Shown here: positions 8,102 to 15,134 of the stretch, piece after piece
How the letters are laid out: every line of letters begins with the position of its first letter
How positions within the stretch are numbered: position 1 is the first letter of the stretch
Source of the DNA: Limiplasma sp045540635
Lineage (GTDB): Bacteria > Bacillota > Clostridia > Christensenellales > Aristaeellaceae
Length of the DNA stretch: 18,522 bases
Assembly: GCA_045540635.1 (NCBI GenBank)
Contig: JAZQHO010000133.1
Coordinates: 1 to 18,522, forward strand
Reading direction: 5' to 3'
Notes under the pieces: model-generated
Told to the model about the DNA's origin: nothing
The model's database searches: none
Seen by the model: only the letters and a program-made list of their open reading frames with translations
Made by a program: the position numbers and the translations under genes

Positions 8102-9649
8102 TCAGATACCGGCAGCGGCCCCCATCCCGCCTGCGCTTTCACACTCGCCCCACAGGCACGCCCGCACCTCGCTCTCGCCCAGCACCTCTTTTTCCAGCAG
8201 GAGCCGGGTCAGCTGCTCCCACTGGGAGCGGTGGCTGCTCAGCAGCCCTGCCGCCAGCTGCTGCCCCAATTGCAGCCAACGCTGGGCGGCGGCATCCTTC
8301 TGGGGCTGGGAGAACAGGTAGGGTTCTTCGCTGCCGGGCAGCATGCCCCACTCACAGACCATGCGCTGTGCCAGCAGGGCGGCTTTCTCAATGTCGTTGG
8401 CTGCGCCGTTGGTCACATTGTCACTGCCGGTGAGCAGCATTTCCGCCTCCCGCCCGATCAGCGCCACGGCGATGTGGTTCAGAAGCTCCTGCTTGCGGTG
8501 GAACAGCTTCTCCGGCGGGGTGGCCATGCTGTAGCCCGCTGCCCCCTTGCCCGTGGGAATGATGGATACCTTGCGAATGCTGCTTTCCGGCAGCAGGATG
8601 GCAGTGGCCAGTGCATGGGCGGCCTCGTGGGCAGCGGTCAGCTCCCGCTCCTGCCGGTGCAGCGGTGTGCTGCGCTCCTGCCCGAAGAGGAGCGTGTCCA
8701 TTGCCCGGTCGATGTCCTGCTGCCCAATGGCTCCGCTGCCCCGCTTGACGGCAAGAATGGCAGCCTCGTTCAGCAGCCCTTCCAGCTTTGCGCCGGAAAA
8801 CAGCGTGGTCTGTGCCGCAACGGCTGCCAGATCCACGGTGCTGTCCATAGGCTTGGAGCGGGCGTGCACCCCAAGGATCATCTCCCGCTCCCGAAGCCCG
8901 GGCAGCGGTACCTCGATCTGCCGGTCAAAGCGTCCGGCACGGAGCAGCGCCTCATCCAGCGTGTCGATGCGGTTGGTGGCAGCCACCACCACTACGCCCT
9001 GATGCTGGTGGAAGCCGCTCATTTCCGACAGCAGCGCATTCAGCGTCTGCTCCCGCTCGTCGCTGCGGTTGTCCCGCTTTTTGCCGATAGCATCGATCTC
9101 GTCAAAGAAGATCACCGCACGCCCGGCCTTGCGGGCTTTGGCAAACAGGCTGCGGATGCGGCTTGCGCCCACGCCCACATACATCTCCACAAAATCGGCG
9201 CCGTTCACGGCAAAGAAAGGCACCCCCGCCTCACCTGCCAGCGCCCGGGCCATCAGGGTCTTGCCGGTGCCGGGCAGCCCGTGCAGCAGCACGCCCCGGG
9301 GAATGCGCGCGCCCATGCTGGCAAAGGCCTCCGGGCGGCGGATGAAGTCCACCAGATCCTGCATGCTGCTCATGGCCTCCTCGTTGGCAGCCACATCGCA
9401 GAACCGCACCTCCGGGATCTGCGCCACGGTGATGGGGCCGCCCATGCGGGCAAAATCCCGCTCGCGGCGCTTTTCCCGGCTGCTGCCCAGCAGCATCACG
9501 CCCAGCAGCACCAGCATCAGCAGCCCGTAGAGCAGGGCATCGGCACTGCCGGTGAGGCCTTGCCGCTTTTCAAGAAAAAACAGAAACAGAAATACGATAC
9601 ACAGGGCGCAGGGCAGCAGCGCCCTGCTTCTTTTGATGCTTGACGGCAT
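8102..9649 (-). CDS. ftsH: FtsH-type ATP-dependent membrane zinc metalloprotease, short form
   Basis: AAA+ protease that pulls membrane and soluble proteins through its pore and degrades them at a zinc site. Order of parts (515 residues): two close hydrophobic segments (about 11-26 and 37-55), Walker A GLPGTGKT (124-131), pore loop MYVGVG (156-161), Walker B VIFFDEID (179-186), second region of homology ending LLRAGRFD (235-242), zinc motif HEAAH (341-345), and Asp419 in TNGAANDIEKA as likely third ligand. All catalytic residues are present. Canonical FtsH has about 600-700 residues with a roughly 70-residue external domain between its helices; here the gap is only about ten residues, and the C-terminal tail is short. 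A GTG at 9658 is possible, but AGGAGG lies 8 bases before ATG 9649 and overlaps the GTG, deciding for 9649. It is probably a paralogue of the main FtsH. Confidence 0.9.
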   Translation of the reverse strand: MPSSIKRSRALLPCALCIVFLFLFFLEKRQGLTGSADALLYGLLMLVLLGVMLLGSSREKRRERDFARMGGPITVAQIPEVRFCDVAANEEAMSSMQDLVDFIRRPEAFASMGARIPRGVLLHGLPGTGKTLMARALAGEAGVPFFAVNGADFVEMYVGVGASRIRSLFAKARKAGRAVIFFDEIDAIGKKRDNRSDEREQTLNALLSEMSGFHQHQGVVVVAATNRIDTLDEALLRAGRFDRQIEVPLPGLREREMILGVHARSKPMDSTVDLAAVAAQTTLFSGAKLEGLLNEAAILAVKRGSGAIGQQDIDRAMDTLLFGQERSTPLHRQERELTAAHEAAHALATAILLPESSIRKVSIIPTGKGAAGYSMATPPEKLFHRKQELLNHIAVALIGREAEMLLTGSDNVTNGAANDIEKAALLAQRMVCEWGMLPGSEEPYLFSQPQKDAAAQRWLQLGQQLAAGLLSSHRSQWEQLTRLLLEKEVLGESEVRACLWGECESAGGMGAAAGI

Positions 9650-9671
9650 ACCGTCCACCTCCTACCCGGGC

Positions 9672-9701
9672 AGTATACAGGAGTGGCCGAACCTGTGTAA
9701 A
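9672..9701 (-). promoter_or_regulatory. Promoter for ftsH
   Basis: On the minus strand TTTACA (9696-9701, 5 of 6 to TTGACA) is followed after 18 bases by TATACT (9672-9677). The predicted transcript start is about 16 bases before ATG 9649, leaving just room for the AGGAGG site. I could not identify an equally good promoter for the divergent penicillin-binding protein gene in 9702-9808. Confidence 0.6.
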
Positions 9702-9821
9702 TGGTACATATTGCTTGCGTTTCCACGGTTTTTGCGGCTGTGGAATGCGCATAGTACCCACAGGCGGGCGCACGCAAGAAAAACGCAGCATCGTACCCCG
9801 CCTTCTCTGGAGGAATGACGG

Positions 9822-12785
9822 ATGAAAAAGGCAAAGAAACCAATCAAAAAGGCAGCTGATATCCCGCAGGAGGCCGACCGCCTGCTGCCGCAGGCAGCCG
9901 ACGGCGGGGACGCACGGGAGCAGGCGGAGGCGGGCGCAGCGCAGGAGCCCCTCCCGGAAGCCGGGCTGCCCTCTGACGGGGCAACGGCTGCGCCCGAGGG
10001 GCAGGAAAGCGCCCCTTCTGTGCAGGAGGAACCGCTGCAGGATGACGGGCTGCCGCCGGAGGATGCTCCGCTGCAGGATACCGCTGTGCCGCAGGATGAT
10101 GCAGCGCCGCAGGCACCCGCACCGCCCCGGCAGCCCACCCGCCGCCAGCGCCGCCTCCACGACCGTGCCCACCGCCGGGAGGAGGCCGCCCAGCGCAAGG
10201 CGCAGAAGCAGGAGCAGCTGTCAGCATGGCATGCGCAGATCCGGGCGGCAAAGACCCGCAAGCCGGATATCCGCAGCCGTGCGGCGCAGCGGCTTACCAG
10301 ACAGCGGCGCAGGCAGGGCAGGCTGCTGGGCACGCCGGGGCTCAGGGGAGCTGGCTTTCCGGAGAAGCGCCGCCCGCTGCGCCGCATATCCGCTGTTCTG
10401 CTGGGGCTTGCGGGCATCGCCTTCGCTGTGGGCTTTTATGTGCTGGATGTGCCCAACTGGCAGCCCCTCAACCTGAGCCGCATCACCGCTGCGCCCCAGA
10501 CCGGGCGCATGCTGGACAGGGACGGGCAGCAGATCGCCACCATCCGGGGCAGTCAGAACCGGGTCATCATCCCGCTGGAGCAGATCCCGAAGCAGATCCG
10601 GGATGTGTTCATCGCGGCGGAGGATCTGCGTTTCTACCAGCACCGGGGCGTGGATGTGGTGCGCCTCTTCGGCGCGCTGGCAGCCAACATCCGTCAGGGC
10701 AGCTATGCGCAGGGCGGCAGCACCATCACCATGCAGCTGATCCGCCAGAGCCATCTGAGCACCCGAAAGACCATCTCCCGCAAGGCGGAGGAGATCGCAC
10801 TGGCGCTGGCGCTGGAAAGCCGCATGAGCAAGGACGAGATCCTTGCCATGTACCTGAACTACATCTACTTCGGCAACGGCGCATACGGCCTGCAGGCGGC
10901 TGCCCGCACCTATTTCGGCGTGGATGCCCGGGAGCTTACGCTGGCGCAGGCCGCCTCGCTGGCTGCGGCCATCAAAGCGCCCAGCTACTATGCGCCCCAC
11001 CTGAACGAGACCAACAACCTGAACCGCCGGGGCTACATCCTCAAGACCATGCTTGAGGAGGGCATGATCTCCCAGCAGCAGTTCGAGACCGCTCAGGCCG
11101 AGCCGCTGGTGCTGGCAGAGCTGCCCCCGGAGGAGCTTACCTACGGCTGGTTTGTGGATGCGGCGCTGGATGAGGCCCAGCGGCTGCTGGGGCTTACCGG
11201 CGATCAGGTGCTCACGGGAGGCTACACCATCCATACCACCCTGAGCGCATATCATCAGGATGCGCTGGACTTGCAGTTTACCAAGGATCTGTTCCCCGCC
11301 GATGCGGCGGACGGCACGCAGGTGCAGGGCGCAGCCGCCTGTGTGGATGTGCGCACCGGCCAGGTGCTGGCGGTGGTGGGCGGCAGGAAATATGAGGTGC
11401 GCCGGGGGCTGAACCGTGCCACCGACCTGCGCCGCCAGCCCGGCTCGGCGCTCAAGCCGCTGGTGGCCTATGCCCCGGCCATCGATCAGTTCGGCTATAT
11501 GACCGCCAGCGTGCTCCGGGATGAGCCCACCAACTTTGGCGGCTACAAGCCCCGCAACGCCAGCTATACCTACTATGGGAACGTGAGCATGCGCACGGCG
11601 CTGCAAAACAGCCTCAATGTATCCACCGTTGCGCTGATGGATCAGATCGGCGTGCCGGCAGGCAGGGCATATCTGGAGAAGGTGGGCATCCCGCTGGACA
11701 GCCGGGACAGCAATCTGGCGCTTGCGCTGGGGGCTATGACCTACGGGGTCTCCCCGGTGCAGCTGGCGGCGGCCTATGCGCCCTTTGCCAACGGCGGCAG
11801 CTTCTATGCGCCCCACATGATCACAAGGATCACCGGGCCGGGCGGGCAGGTGCTCTACCAGCACCGCTCCGGCGGCACACGGGTGCTGAAAGCCACCTCG
11901 GCTTTTCTGATGACCAGCCTGCTCCAGTCCGTTACCCAGTCGGGCACCGGTGCCAAGCTGAGCGGAGCGGGCACGCCGGTGGCGGGCAAGACCGGCACCG
12001 TCAACATGACGGGCGGCGGCAACCGGGATATCTGGATGGCCTGCTACAACAGCGAGATCGCCTGCGCCTTCTGGATGGGCTTTGACGAGCCGGATGCCGC
12101 CCACAAGCTGGCGGGCTGGGTCAGCGGCGGCGATAACACCGCCGCCATGGCGAGGGACTACTTCAAGGCGCTTTACAAAAACCGGGACAAGCCGCAGTTT
12201 ACCCGCCCCGGCGGCATCGTGGCGCTGGAGATCGACAAGCAGGCCATCAAATGGCGGGGCGAGCCCATGCTGGCAGCGGAGCTGACCCCGAAGAAGTACC
12301 GCTACACAGAGTATTTTACCGAGGATAACCGCCCCACCAAGGTGAGCGATGTGTGGACGCCGCCCCGCTCTCCCAACCGCTTCGTGGTGGGGCACAGCGA
12401 CAGCGGCTATCCGCTGCTCATCATCCAGCCTGCGGATGAGGCGGTCTACCGGATACAGCGGGATGCCTATGGCGAGAGCTTTGTGCTCACCGAGCTCTAC
12501 GGCACCCCCGGCGAGACCCTGTACTATACCGATACCGCAGCCAAGCCGGGCATTATGTACACCTACCGGGTCATTCCGGTGCATGCGGAGCTTTTGAACA
12601 ACGGCATCCTGCTGGAGGGCATGCAGGCGGTGCAGGTGGCCCAGTCCAAGCACAGCACCAGCGGCGGCCTGTGGGACAGCCTGCGGGATCTGTTCGGCAC
12701 AAGGCGGCGGGAGGAGGATGAGGACGATGAGGATGTGCTGGAGAGCATGACCGAGAACACAAGCTCCATCTTCTGGACGGATTGA
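9822..12785 (+). CDS. Class A penicillin-binding protein (PBP1A-type transglycosylase/transpeptidase)
   Basis: Bifunctional peptidoglycan synthase anchored in the membrane: polymerises lipid II into glycan strands and cross-links stem peptides outside the cell. In its 987 residues: a cytoplasmic N-terminus of about 188 residues, first acidic/Pro/Gln-rich with an imperfect PLQD repeat (71-93), then Arg/Gln-rich; one membrane helix (about 189-209); GT51 domain with catalytic Glu267 in AAEDLRFYQHRG, GGSTITMQL (298-306) and YLNYIYFGNGAYG (344-356); transpeptidase with SALK (Ser542, Lys545), SLN (597-599) and KTG (723-725). Residues about 850-925 look like a beta-rich fibronectin-III-like domain, followed by an acidic tail (EEDEDDEDV, 964-972). 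GGAGG at 9809-9813 is 8 bases before ATG 9822. The N- and C-terminal extras make it longer than the usual 700-900 residues. Divergent from ftsH. Confidence 0.95.
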   Translation: MKKAKKPIKKAADIPQEADRLLPQAADGGDAREQAEAGAAQEPLPEAGLPSDGATAAPEGQESAPSVQEEPLQDDGLPPEDAPLQDTAVPQDDAAPQAPAPPRQPTRRQRRLHDRAHRREEAAQRKAQKQEQLSAWHAQIRAAKTRKPDIRSRAAQRLTRQRRRQGRLLGTPGLRGAGFPEKRRPLRRISAVLLGLAGIAFAVGFYVLDVPNWQPLNLSRITAAPQTGRMLDRDGQQIATIRGSQNRVIIPLEQIPKQIRDVFIAAEDLRFYQHRGVDVVRLFGALAANIRQGSYAQGGSTITMQLIRQSHLSTRKTISRKAEEIALALALESRMSKDEILAMYLNYIYFGNGAYGLQAAARTYFGVDARELTLAQAASLAAAIKAPSYYAPHLNETNNLNRRGYILKTMLEEGMISQQQFETAQAEPLVLAELPPEELTYGWFVDAALDEAQRLLGLTGDQVLTGGYTIHTTLSAYHQDALDLQFTKDLFPADAADGTQVQGAAACVDVRTGQVLAVVGGRKYEVRRGLNRATDLRRQPGSALKPLVAYAPAIDQFGYMTASVLRDEPTNFGGYKPRNASYTYYGNVSMRTALQNSLNVSTVALMDQIGVPAGRAYLEKVGIPLDSRDSNLALALGAMTYGVSPVQLAAAYAPFANGGSFYAPHMITRITGPGGQVLYQHRSGGTRVLKATSAFLMTSLLQSVTQSGTGAKLSGAGTPVAGKTGTVNMTGGGNRDIWMACYNSEIACAFWMGFDEPDAAHKLAGWVSGGDNTAAMARDYFKALYKNRDKPQFTRPGGIVALEIDKQAIKWRGEPMLAAELTPKKYRYTEYFTEDNRPTKVSDVWTPPRSPNRFVVGHSDSGYPLLIIQPADEAVYRIQRDAYGESFVLTELYGTPGETLYYTDTAAKPGIMYTYRVIPVHAELLNNGILLEGMQAVQVAQSKHSTSGGLWDSLRDLFGTRRREEDEDDEDVLESMTENTSSIFWTD

Positions 12786-12786
12786 C

Positions 12787-12861
12787 CCGGGGGTTCATCC
12801 CCCGGCGGATACAACAGGGCGCAGCCCCGTGCATCCCTTGCGGGAAGCGGCGGCTGCGCCC
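12787..12861. terminator. Tandem hairpins after the PBP gene, candidate shared terminator
   Basis: Directly after the PBP stop there is a 7-bp hairpin (12787-12793 CCGGGGG, 12799-12805, loop TTCAT). It is followed by a 10-bp perfect inverted repeat (12817-12826 GGGCGCAGCC, 12852-12861) flanked by CAACA/TGTTG, which can extend the stem past a small bulge. The tail CTTTGTTG is only weakly T-rich. The region sits between convergent genes, so it may stop transcription from both sides, but efficiency is uncertain. Confidence 0.5.
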
Positions 12862-12888
12862 CTTTGTTGGGTTGTGGACGGCTCTGCC

Positions 12889-13134
12889 TCAGAGCCGGGC
12901 AAATTTGTCGTGCACCTGCTGGATCTGCTGCTGCTGTGCCTGCTGCATGGGGTACCAGCCCTGCTGGGACATCTGGTTGTAGATCTGGTTCTGCATGCAC
13001 AGGTTCTGGCTCAGGGCATCATCAAAGGTGCTGTGCACATTCTGCGTGGAGGATTCGATCACGCCGTGCATGTACAGGTCGCAGACACCCTTGGTGGTCT
13101 GCAGCAGGTTTTCCATGATCTCCTTGTCGTTCAT
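12889..13134 (-). CDS. Small Coat_F-like (spore coat family) protein
   Basis: An 81-residue, helical, Gln/Met-rich protein. The pattern EIMENLLQTTKGVCDLYMHG, then a helix-turn and the ending NQMSQQGWYPMQ, resembles the C-terminal half of CotF/ferritin-like spore coat proteins, where an MSQNGWY-type ending is characteristic (from recall). Start ATG 13134 has GGAGG 8 bases upstream, lying in the 15-base gap to the preceding Coat_F-like gene, so the two are almost certainly cotranscribed. The tail QQAQQQQIQQVHDKFARL is amphipathic. A 7-bp hairpin (12880-12896) overlaps its stop codon. Whether the host sporulates cannot be judged from the window; such genes persist in lineages regarded as non-sporulating. 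Confidence 0.7.
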   Translation of the reverse strand: MNDKEIMENLLQTTKGVCDLYMHGVIESSTQNVHSTFDDALSQNLCMQNQIYNQMSQQGWYPMQQAQQQQIQQVHDKFARL

Positions 13135-13149
13135 TGCTCGGCCTCCTTT

Positions 13150-13323
13150 TTACACCAGCTGGTACAGCTTCTGGAACAGCTGGGCGTGGTTCTGCGCCAT
13201 CTGCTGGGCGCAGTTTTTCAGCTGAGGGTTCTGCAGCGCCTGCGCCGCCTGCTGAAACTGGCTCTGCAAAAACTGCTCATGGTTCAGGGCATCCTCAATG
13301 TACATCAGTTCCTTGGGACTCAT
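13150..13323 (-). CDS. Very small Coat_F-like protein
   Basis: A 57-residue helical protein, MSPKELMYIEDALNHEQFL followed by a Gln-rich helix (SQFQQAAQALQNPQLK) and QNHAQLFQKLYQLV. The spacing of two helices joined by an NP turn resembles half of a Coat_F/ferritin-like bundle. The frame is open for another 23 codons upstream, but ATG 13323 is preceded by GGAGGTGAT about 10 bases away, and the upstream part lies in a promoter/dyad region without such similarity. It is the first gene of a two-gene unit with the 81-residue relative downstream. Two separate half-size proteins might assemble together; this is inference. Confidence 0.65.
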   Translation of the reverse strand: MSPKELMYIEDALNHEQFLQSQFQQAAQALQNPQLKNCAQQMAQNHAQLFQKLYQLV

Positions 13324-13362
13324 CGAGTCATCACCTCCGCAGGATAGGATGCCCGTTTCTGG

Positions 13363-13379
13363 CAGAATGATGCATTCTG
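13363..13379. repeat. Dyad upstream of the Coat_F-like pair
   Basis: Perfect inverted repeat CAGAATG-ATG-CATTCTG, located 40 bases upstream of the first Coat_F-like start. Its position suits an operator, but I see no clear promoter hexamers matching sigma-A or the sporulation sigma factors. Confidence 0.45.
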
Positions 13380-13397
13380 GCGGTATGGGCAAAGCAA

Positions 13398-13432
13398 AAC
13401 CGCCCGTCCGCAGAATACACGGACGGGCGGTT
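13398..13432 (-). terminator. Rho-independent terminator of the DUF1836 gene
   Basis: Perfect 13-bp stem AACCGCCCGTCCG (13398-13410) with 13420-13432 and a 9-base loop. On the minus strand it is followed by TTTTGCTTT, immediately after the DUF1836 stop codon (13438-13440). Confidence 0.88.
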
Positions 13433-13437
13433 CGGAT

Positions 13438-13968
13438 TCAGCCTTCGGCGGGCATATCGCCGCTGCTCAGCTTTTCAAGGCAGGTATTGAGAAAAATAAT
13501 GTGGGAGACCGCTGTTACGGCGCTGCGCAGCATTTCCTTTTCGATGCTGCTGGTGGAGCCGATGTCCTCCATGGCATCCTTCAGGCCAAGGCGGAACTGG
13601 AGCACGTTTTCCAGCTCCATGCAGAAATAGTCGTAGGCGGTCTGGGCGGTGTAGACCCGCTTCTGCCTGTCGAACAGGATGGAGATATGCTCCAGCGGGA
13701 TCACCTGCTTGAGCAGGGTGAGCGCTGTGATGTAGGCGATATGCCGGGCATAGTACTGCTTCTTGACCGGGTTATCGATCAGCCCCATCTTTACATAGTT
13801 GCGCACCATCGAGCCGGTGATCTCCACGCACCCCAGCGGTGCGAAGTGTTGGTTGACGTATTTCACCGTTTGCTCCAGATAGAGCCCCATGTCTGGCAGC
13901 CGATCGTACCGGGGCAGGGAGAATTCCTTCAGGGTTTCGGCCATGAGCCGCTGCATCATCTGTTTCAT
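13438..13968 (-). CDS. DUF1836 domain protein, putative MerR-like transcriptional regulator
   Basis: A 176-residue protein with the DUF1836 pattern: SLPRYDRLPDMGLYLEQTV (17-35), ITGSMVRNYVKMGLI (50-64), NPVKKQYYARHIAYI (66-80). The segment around 50-80 looks like a MerR-type winged helix (recognition helix MVRNYVK, then YY.R.H). Proteins of this family are thought to bind DNA; no target is known to me. Alternative starts: TTG 14004 is rejected because its TTGACA is the -35 box; ATG 13968 lies only 7 bases after a perfect TATAAT, so the mRNA should start at or within a base or two of the ATG (leaderless). ATG 13944 is a second choice, but it also lacks a Shine-Dalgarno site. Divergent from degV, followed by a strong terminator. 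Confidence 0.8.
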   Translation of the reverse strand: MKQMMQRLMAETLKEFSLPRYDRLPDMGLYLEQTVKYVNQHFAPLGCVEITGSMVRNYVKMGLIDNPVKKQYYARHIAYITALTLLKQVIPLEHISILFDRQKRVYTAQTAYDYFCMELENVLQFRLGLKDAMEDIGSTSSIEKEMLRSAVTAVSHIIFLNTCLEKLSSGDMPAEG

Positions 13969-13975
13969 AAGGTTT

Positions 13976-14004
13976 ATTATAATCCGGTTTTGATCGGCTG
14001 TCAA
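13976..14004 (-). promoter_or_regulatory. Consensus sigma-A promoter abutting the DUF1836 start codon
   Basis: On the minus strand TTGACA (13999-14004) and TATAAT (13976-13981) are both perfect and separated by the ideal 17 bases. Only 7 bases (AAACCTT) lie between the -10 box and ATG 13968, so the expected transcription start falls at the ATG. Confidence 0.88.
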
Positions 14005-14012
14005 TCTTTCAG

Positions 14013-14029
14013 AGGTTTTTAAATAACCT
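14013..14029. repeat. 17-bp palindrome between DUF1836 and degV promoters
   Basis: AGGTT-N7-AACCT with an AT-only centre. It lies upstream of both -35 boxes (14004 for DUF1836, 14051 for degV). This is a plausible operator shared by the divergent genes, and the DUF1836 protein is the obvious candidate to bind it (inference from position). Confidence 0.5.
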
Positions 14030-14050
14030 GTGAACGATTATCTCTCTCCC

Positions 14051-14079
14051 TTGACAGTGGGTGGGGAAGTTGGTATAGT
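14051..14079 (+). promoter_or_regulatory. Promoter for degV
   Basis: TTGACA (14051-14056, perfect) is followed after 17 bases by TATAGT (14074-14079, 5 of 6). The predicted start near 14086 leaves a leader of about 34 bases containing AAAGGA before ATG 14120. Confidence 0.85.
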
Positions 14080-14119
14080 AAGGCTGTACCAAAGCCGTTT
14101 TTTTGAAAGGATATCGTGT

Positions 14120-14959
14120 ATGAATACCAAGAAGATCAAGCTGGTAGCCGACTCCTCCATCAATCTGCAGACCTACGAGGGCTTCGATTTTTCTGCTGTG
14201 CCCATGAAGGTGGTCGCCGGCGATACCGAATATGTGGACGATCCTGCACTGGATCTGCCCGCCATGCTCAAGGGCCTGCGGGAGTACAAGGGCAAGTCCG
14301 GCACGGCCTGCCCCAGCGTGGGCGATTGGCTTACCGCCTTTGGCGATGCGGACGTGGTGCTGGGTGTTACCATCACCAGCGGTCTCAGCGGCTGCTACAA
14401 TGCCGCTCAGGTAGCCGCCCGGCAGTACCTCAAGACCCATCCCGATGCCAAGGTCTTTGTGCTGGACAGCCTTTCCACCGGCCCGGAGATGCATCTGGTG
14501 CTGGACAAGTACGCCGAGCTGATCCGTCAGGGGCTCTCCTTTGAGGAGATCGTGGAAAAGATCAAGGAATACGCCAAAAAGACGCATCTGATATTCTCTC
14601 TGGCCAGCCTTTCCAACTTTGCCAAGAACGGGCGTGTGAGCCCGGCGGTGGCGGCGGCGGTGGGGCTGCTCAACATCCGCATCGTTGGCCGGGCCAGCGA
14701 CGAGGGCACGCTGGAGCCCATGCACAAGTGCCGGGGCGAGAAGCGCGCCATGGCGCAGCTGCTCCAGACCATGGAGAAGCTGGGCTTCCGTGGCGGCCCG
14801 GTGCATCTGTCCCACACCTACAACCCGGAGATGGCCGAGAAGTTTGCCGCCATGCTCCGCGAAAAGTACGAGAACGTAAAGCTGACCATCCGTCAGAATC
14901 TGGGCCTGTGCAGCTACTACGCCGAGGAGGGCGCGCTGCTGGTGGGCTTTGAGGGCTGA
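14120..14959 (+). CDS. DegV family fatty-acid-binding protein
   Basis: DegV (FakB-like) proteins are cytoplasmic carriers that bind a fatty acid; in several Firmicutes they present it to the kinase FakA for phosphorylation. The 279-residue length and motifs fit: VADSSINL (9-16), the SGTACPS segment (60-66), TITSGLSGCYNAA (84-96), FVLDSLSTG (113-121) and NGRVSPAVAAAVGLLNI in the C-terminal half. ATG 14120 is chosen over an in-frame GTG at 14030 because AAAGGA lies 9 bases upstream and the GTG lies before the promoter. No fakA is visible nearby. It is monocistronic, with its own promoter and terminator, and divergent from the DUF1836 regulator, which may control it. Confidence 0.92.
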   Translation: MNTKKIKLVADSSINLQTYEGFDFSAVPMKVVAGDTEYVDDPALDLPAMLKGLREYKGKSGTACPSVGDWLTAFGDADVVLGVTITSGLSGCYNAAQVAARQYLKTHPDAKVFVLDSLSTGPEMHLVLDKYAELIRQGLSFEEIVEKIKEYAKKTHLIFSLASLSNFAKNGRVSPAVAAAVGLLNIRIVGRASDEGTLEPMHKCRGEKRAMAQLLQTMEKLGFRGGPVHLSHTYNPEMAEKFAAMLREKYENVKLTIRQNLGLCSYYAEEGALLVGFEG

Positions 14960-14976
14960 TCGGGAGCAGACGACCG

Positions 14977-15016
14977 GAGGGGCTGCCGCAGGCTGCGGCG
15001 GCTCCTCTGTTTTTTT
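14977..15016 (+). terminator. Rho-independent terminator of degV
   Basis: A 14-bp stem (14977-14990 with 14994-15007, two G-U pairs) closing a 3-base loop, followed by TGTTTTTTT. It begins 17 bases after the degV stop. Textbook architecture. Confidence 0.93.
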
Positions 15017-15074
15017 CGACCGCAGTATACCGGCAGTGCCGGAAATGCAAGGTTCTCAGCCCATTCGCCATCTG

Positions 15075-15108
15075 TGGGGAATACATTTCCGTCCCCATGT
15101 GGTATGCT
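15075..15108 (+). promoter_or_regulatory. Extended -10 promoter overlapped by a dyad, upstream of the XRE gene
   Basis: TATGCT (15103-15108) is preceded directly by TGG, giving an extended -10 element. The -35 position holds AATACA (15080-15085, 3 of 6). A dyad, TGGGGA (15075-15080) with TCCCCA (15092-15097), covers the -35 and spacer, and inside it lies a second imperfect dyad, GGAATACATTTCC (15078-15090). This fits autoregulation by the downstream HTH protein, though that is inferred. Confidence 0.5.
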
Positions 15109-15134
15109 TGCACCCATAGGAGGGGATCGACCGT

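Noticed and set aside
5116..8321. Long plus-strand ORFs of 446 and 623 residues opposite galK, the binding protein and ftsH
   Set aside because: Gly/His/Gln-rich translations without family motifs; they are antisense shadows caused by strong GC bias at third positions.
9656..9658. GTG start for ftsH
   Set aside because: It overlaps the AGGAGG site, which is correctly spaced for ATG 9649.
10221..12653. 810-residue minus-strand ORF opposite the PBP gene
   Set aside because: Low-complexity His/Gly/Ala-rich antisense shadow; the plus-strand frame carries all PBP motifs.
14002..14004. TTG start for the DUF1836 gene
   Set aside because: These bases are the first three of the perfect -35 TTGACA box, upstream of the transcription start.
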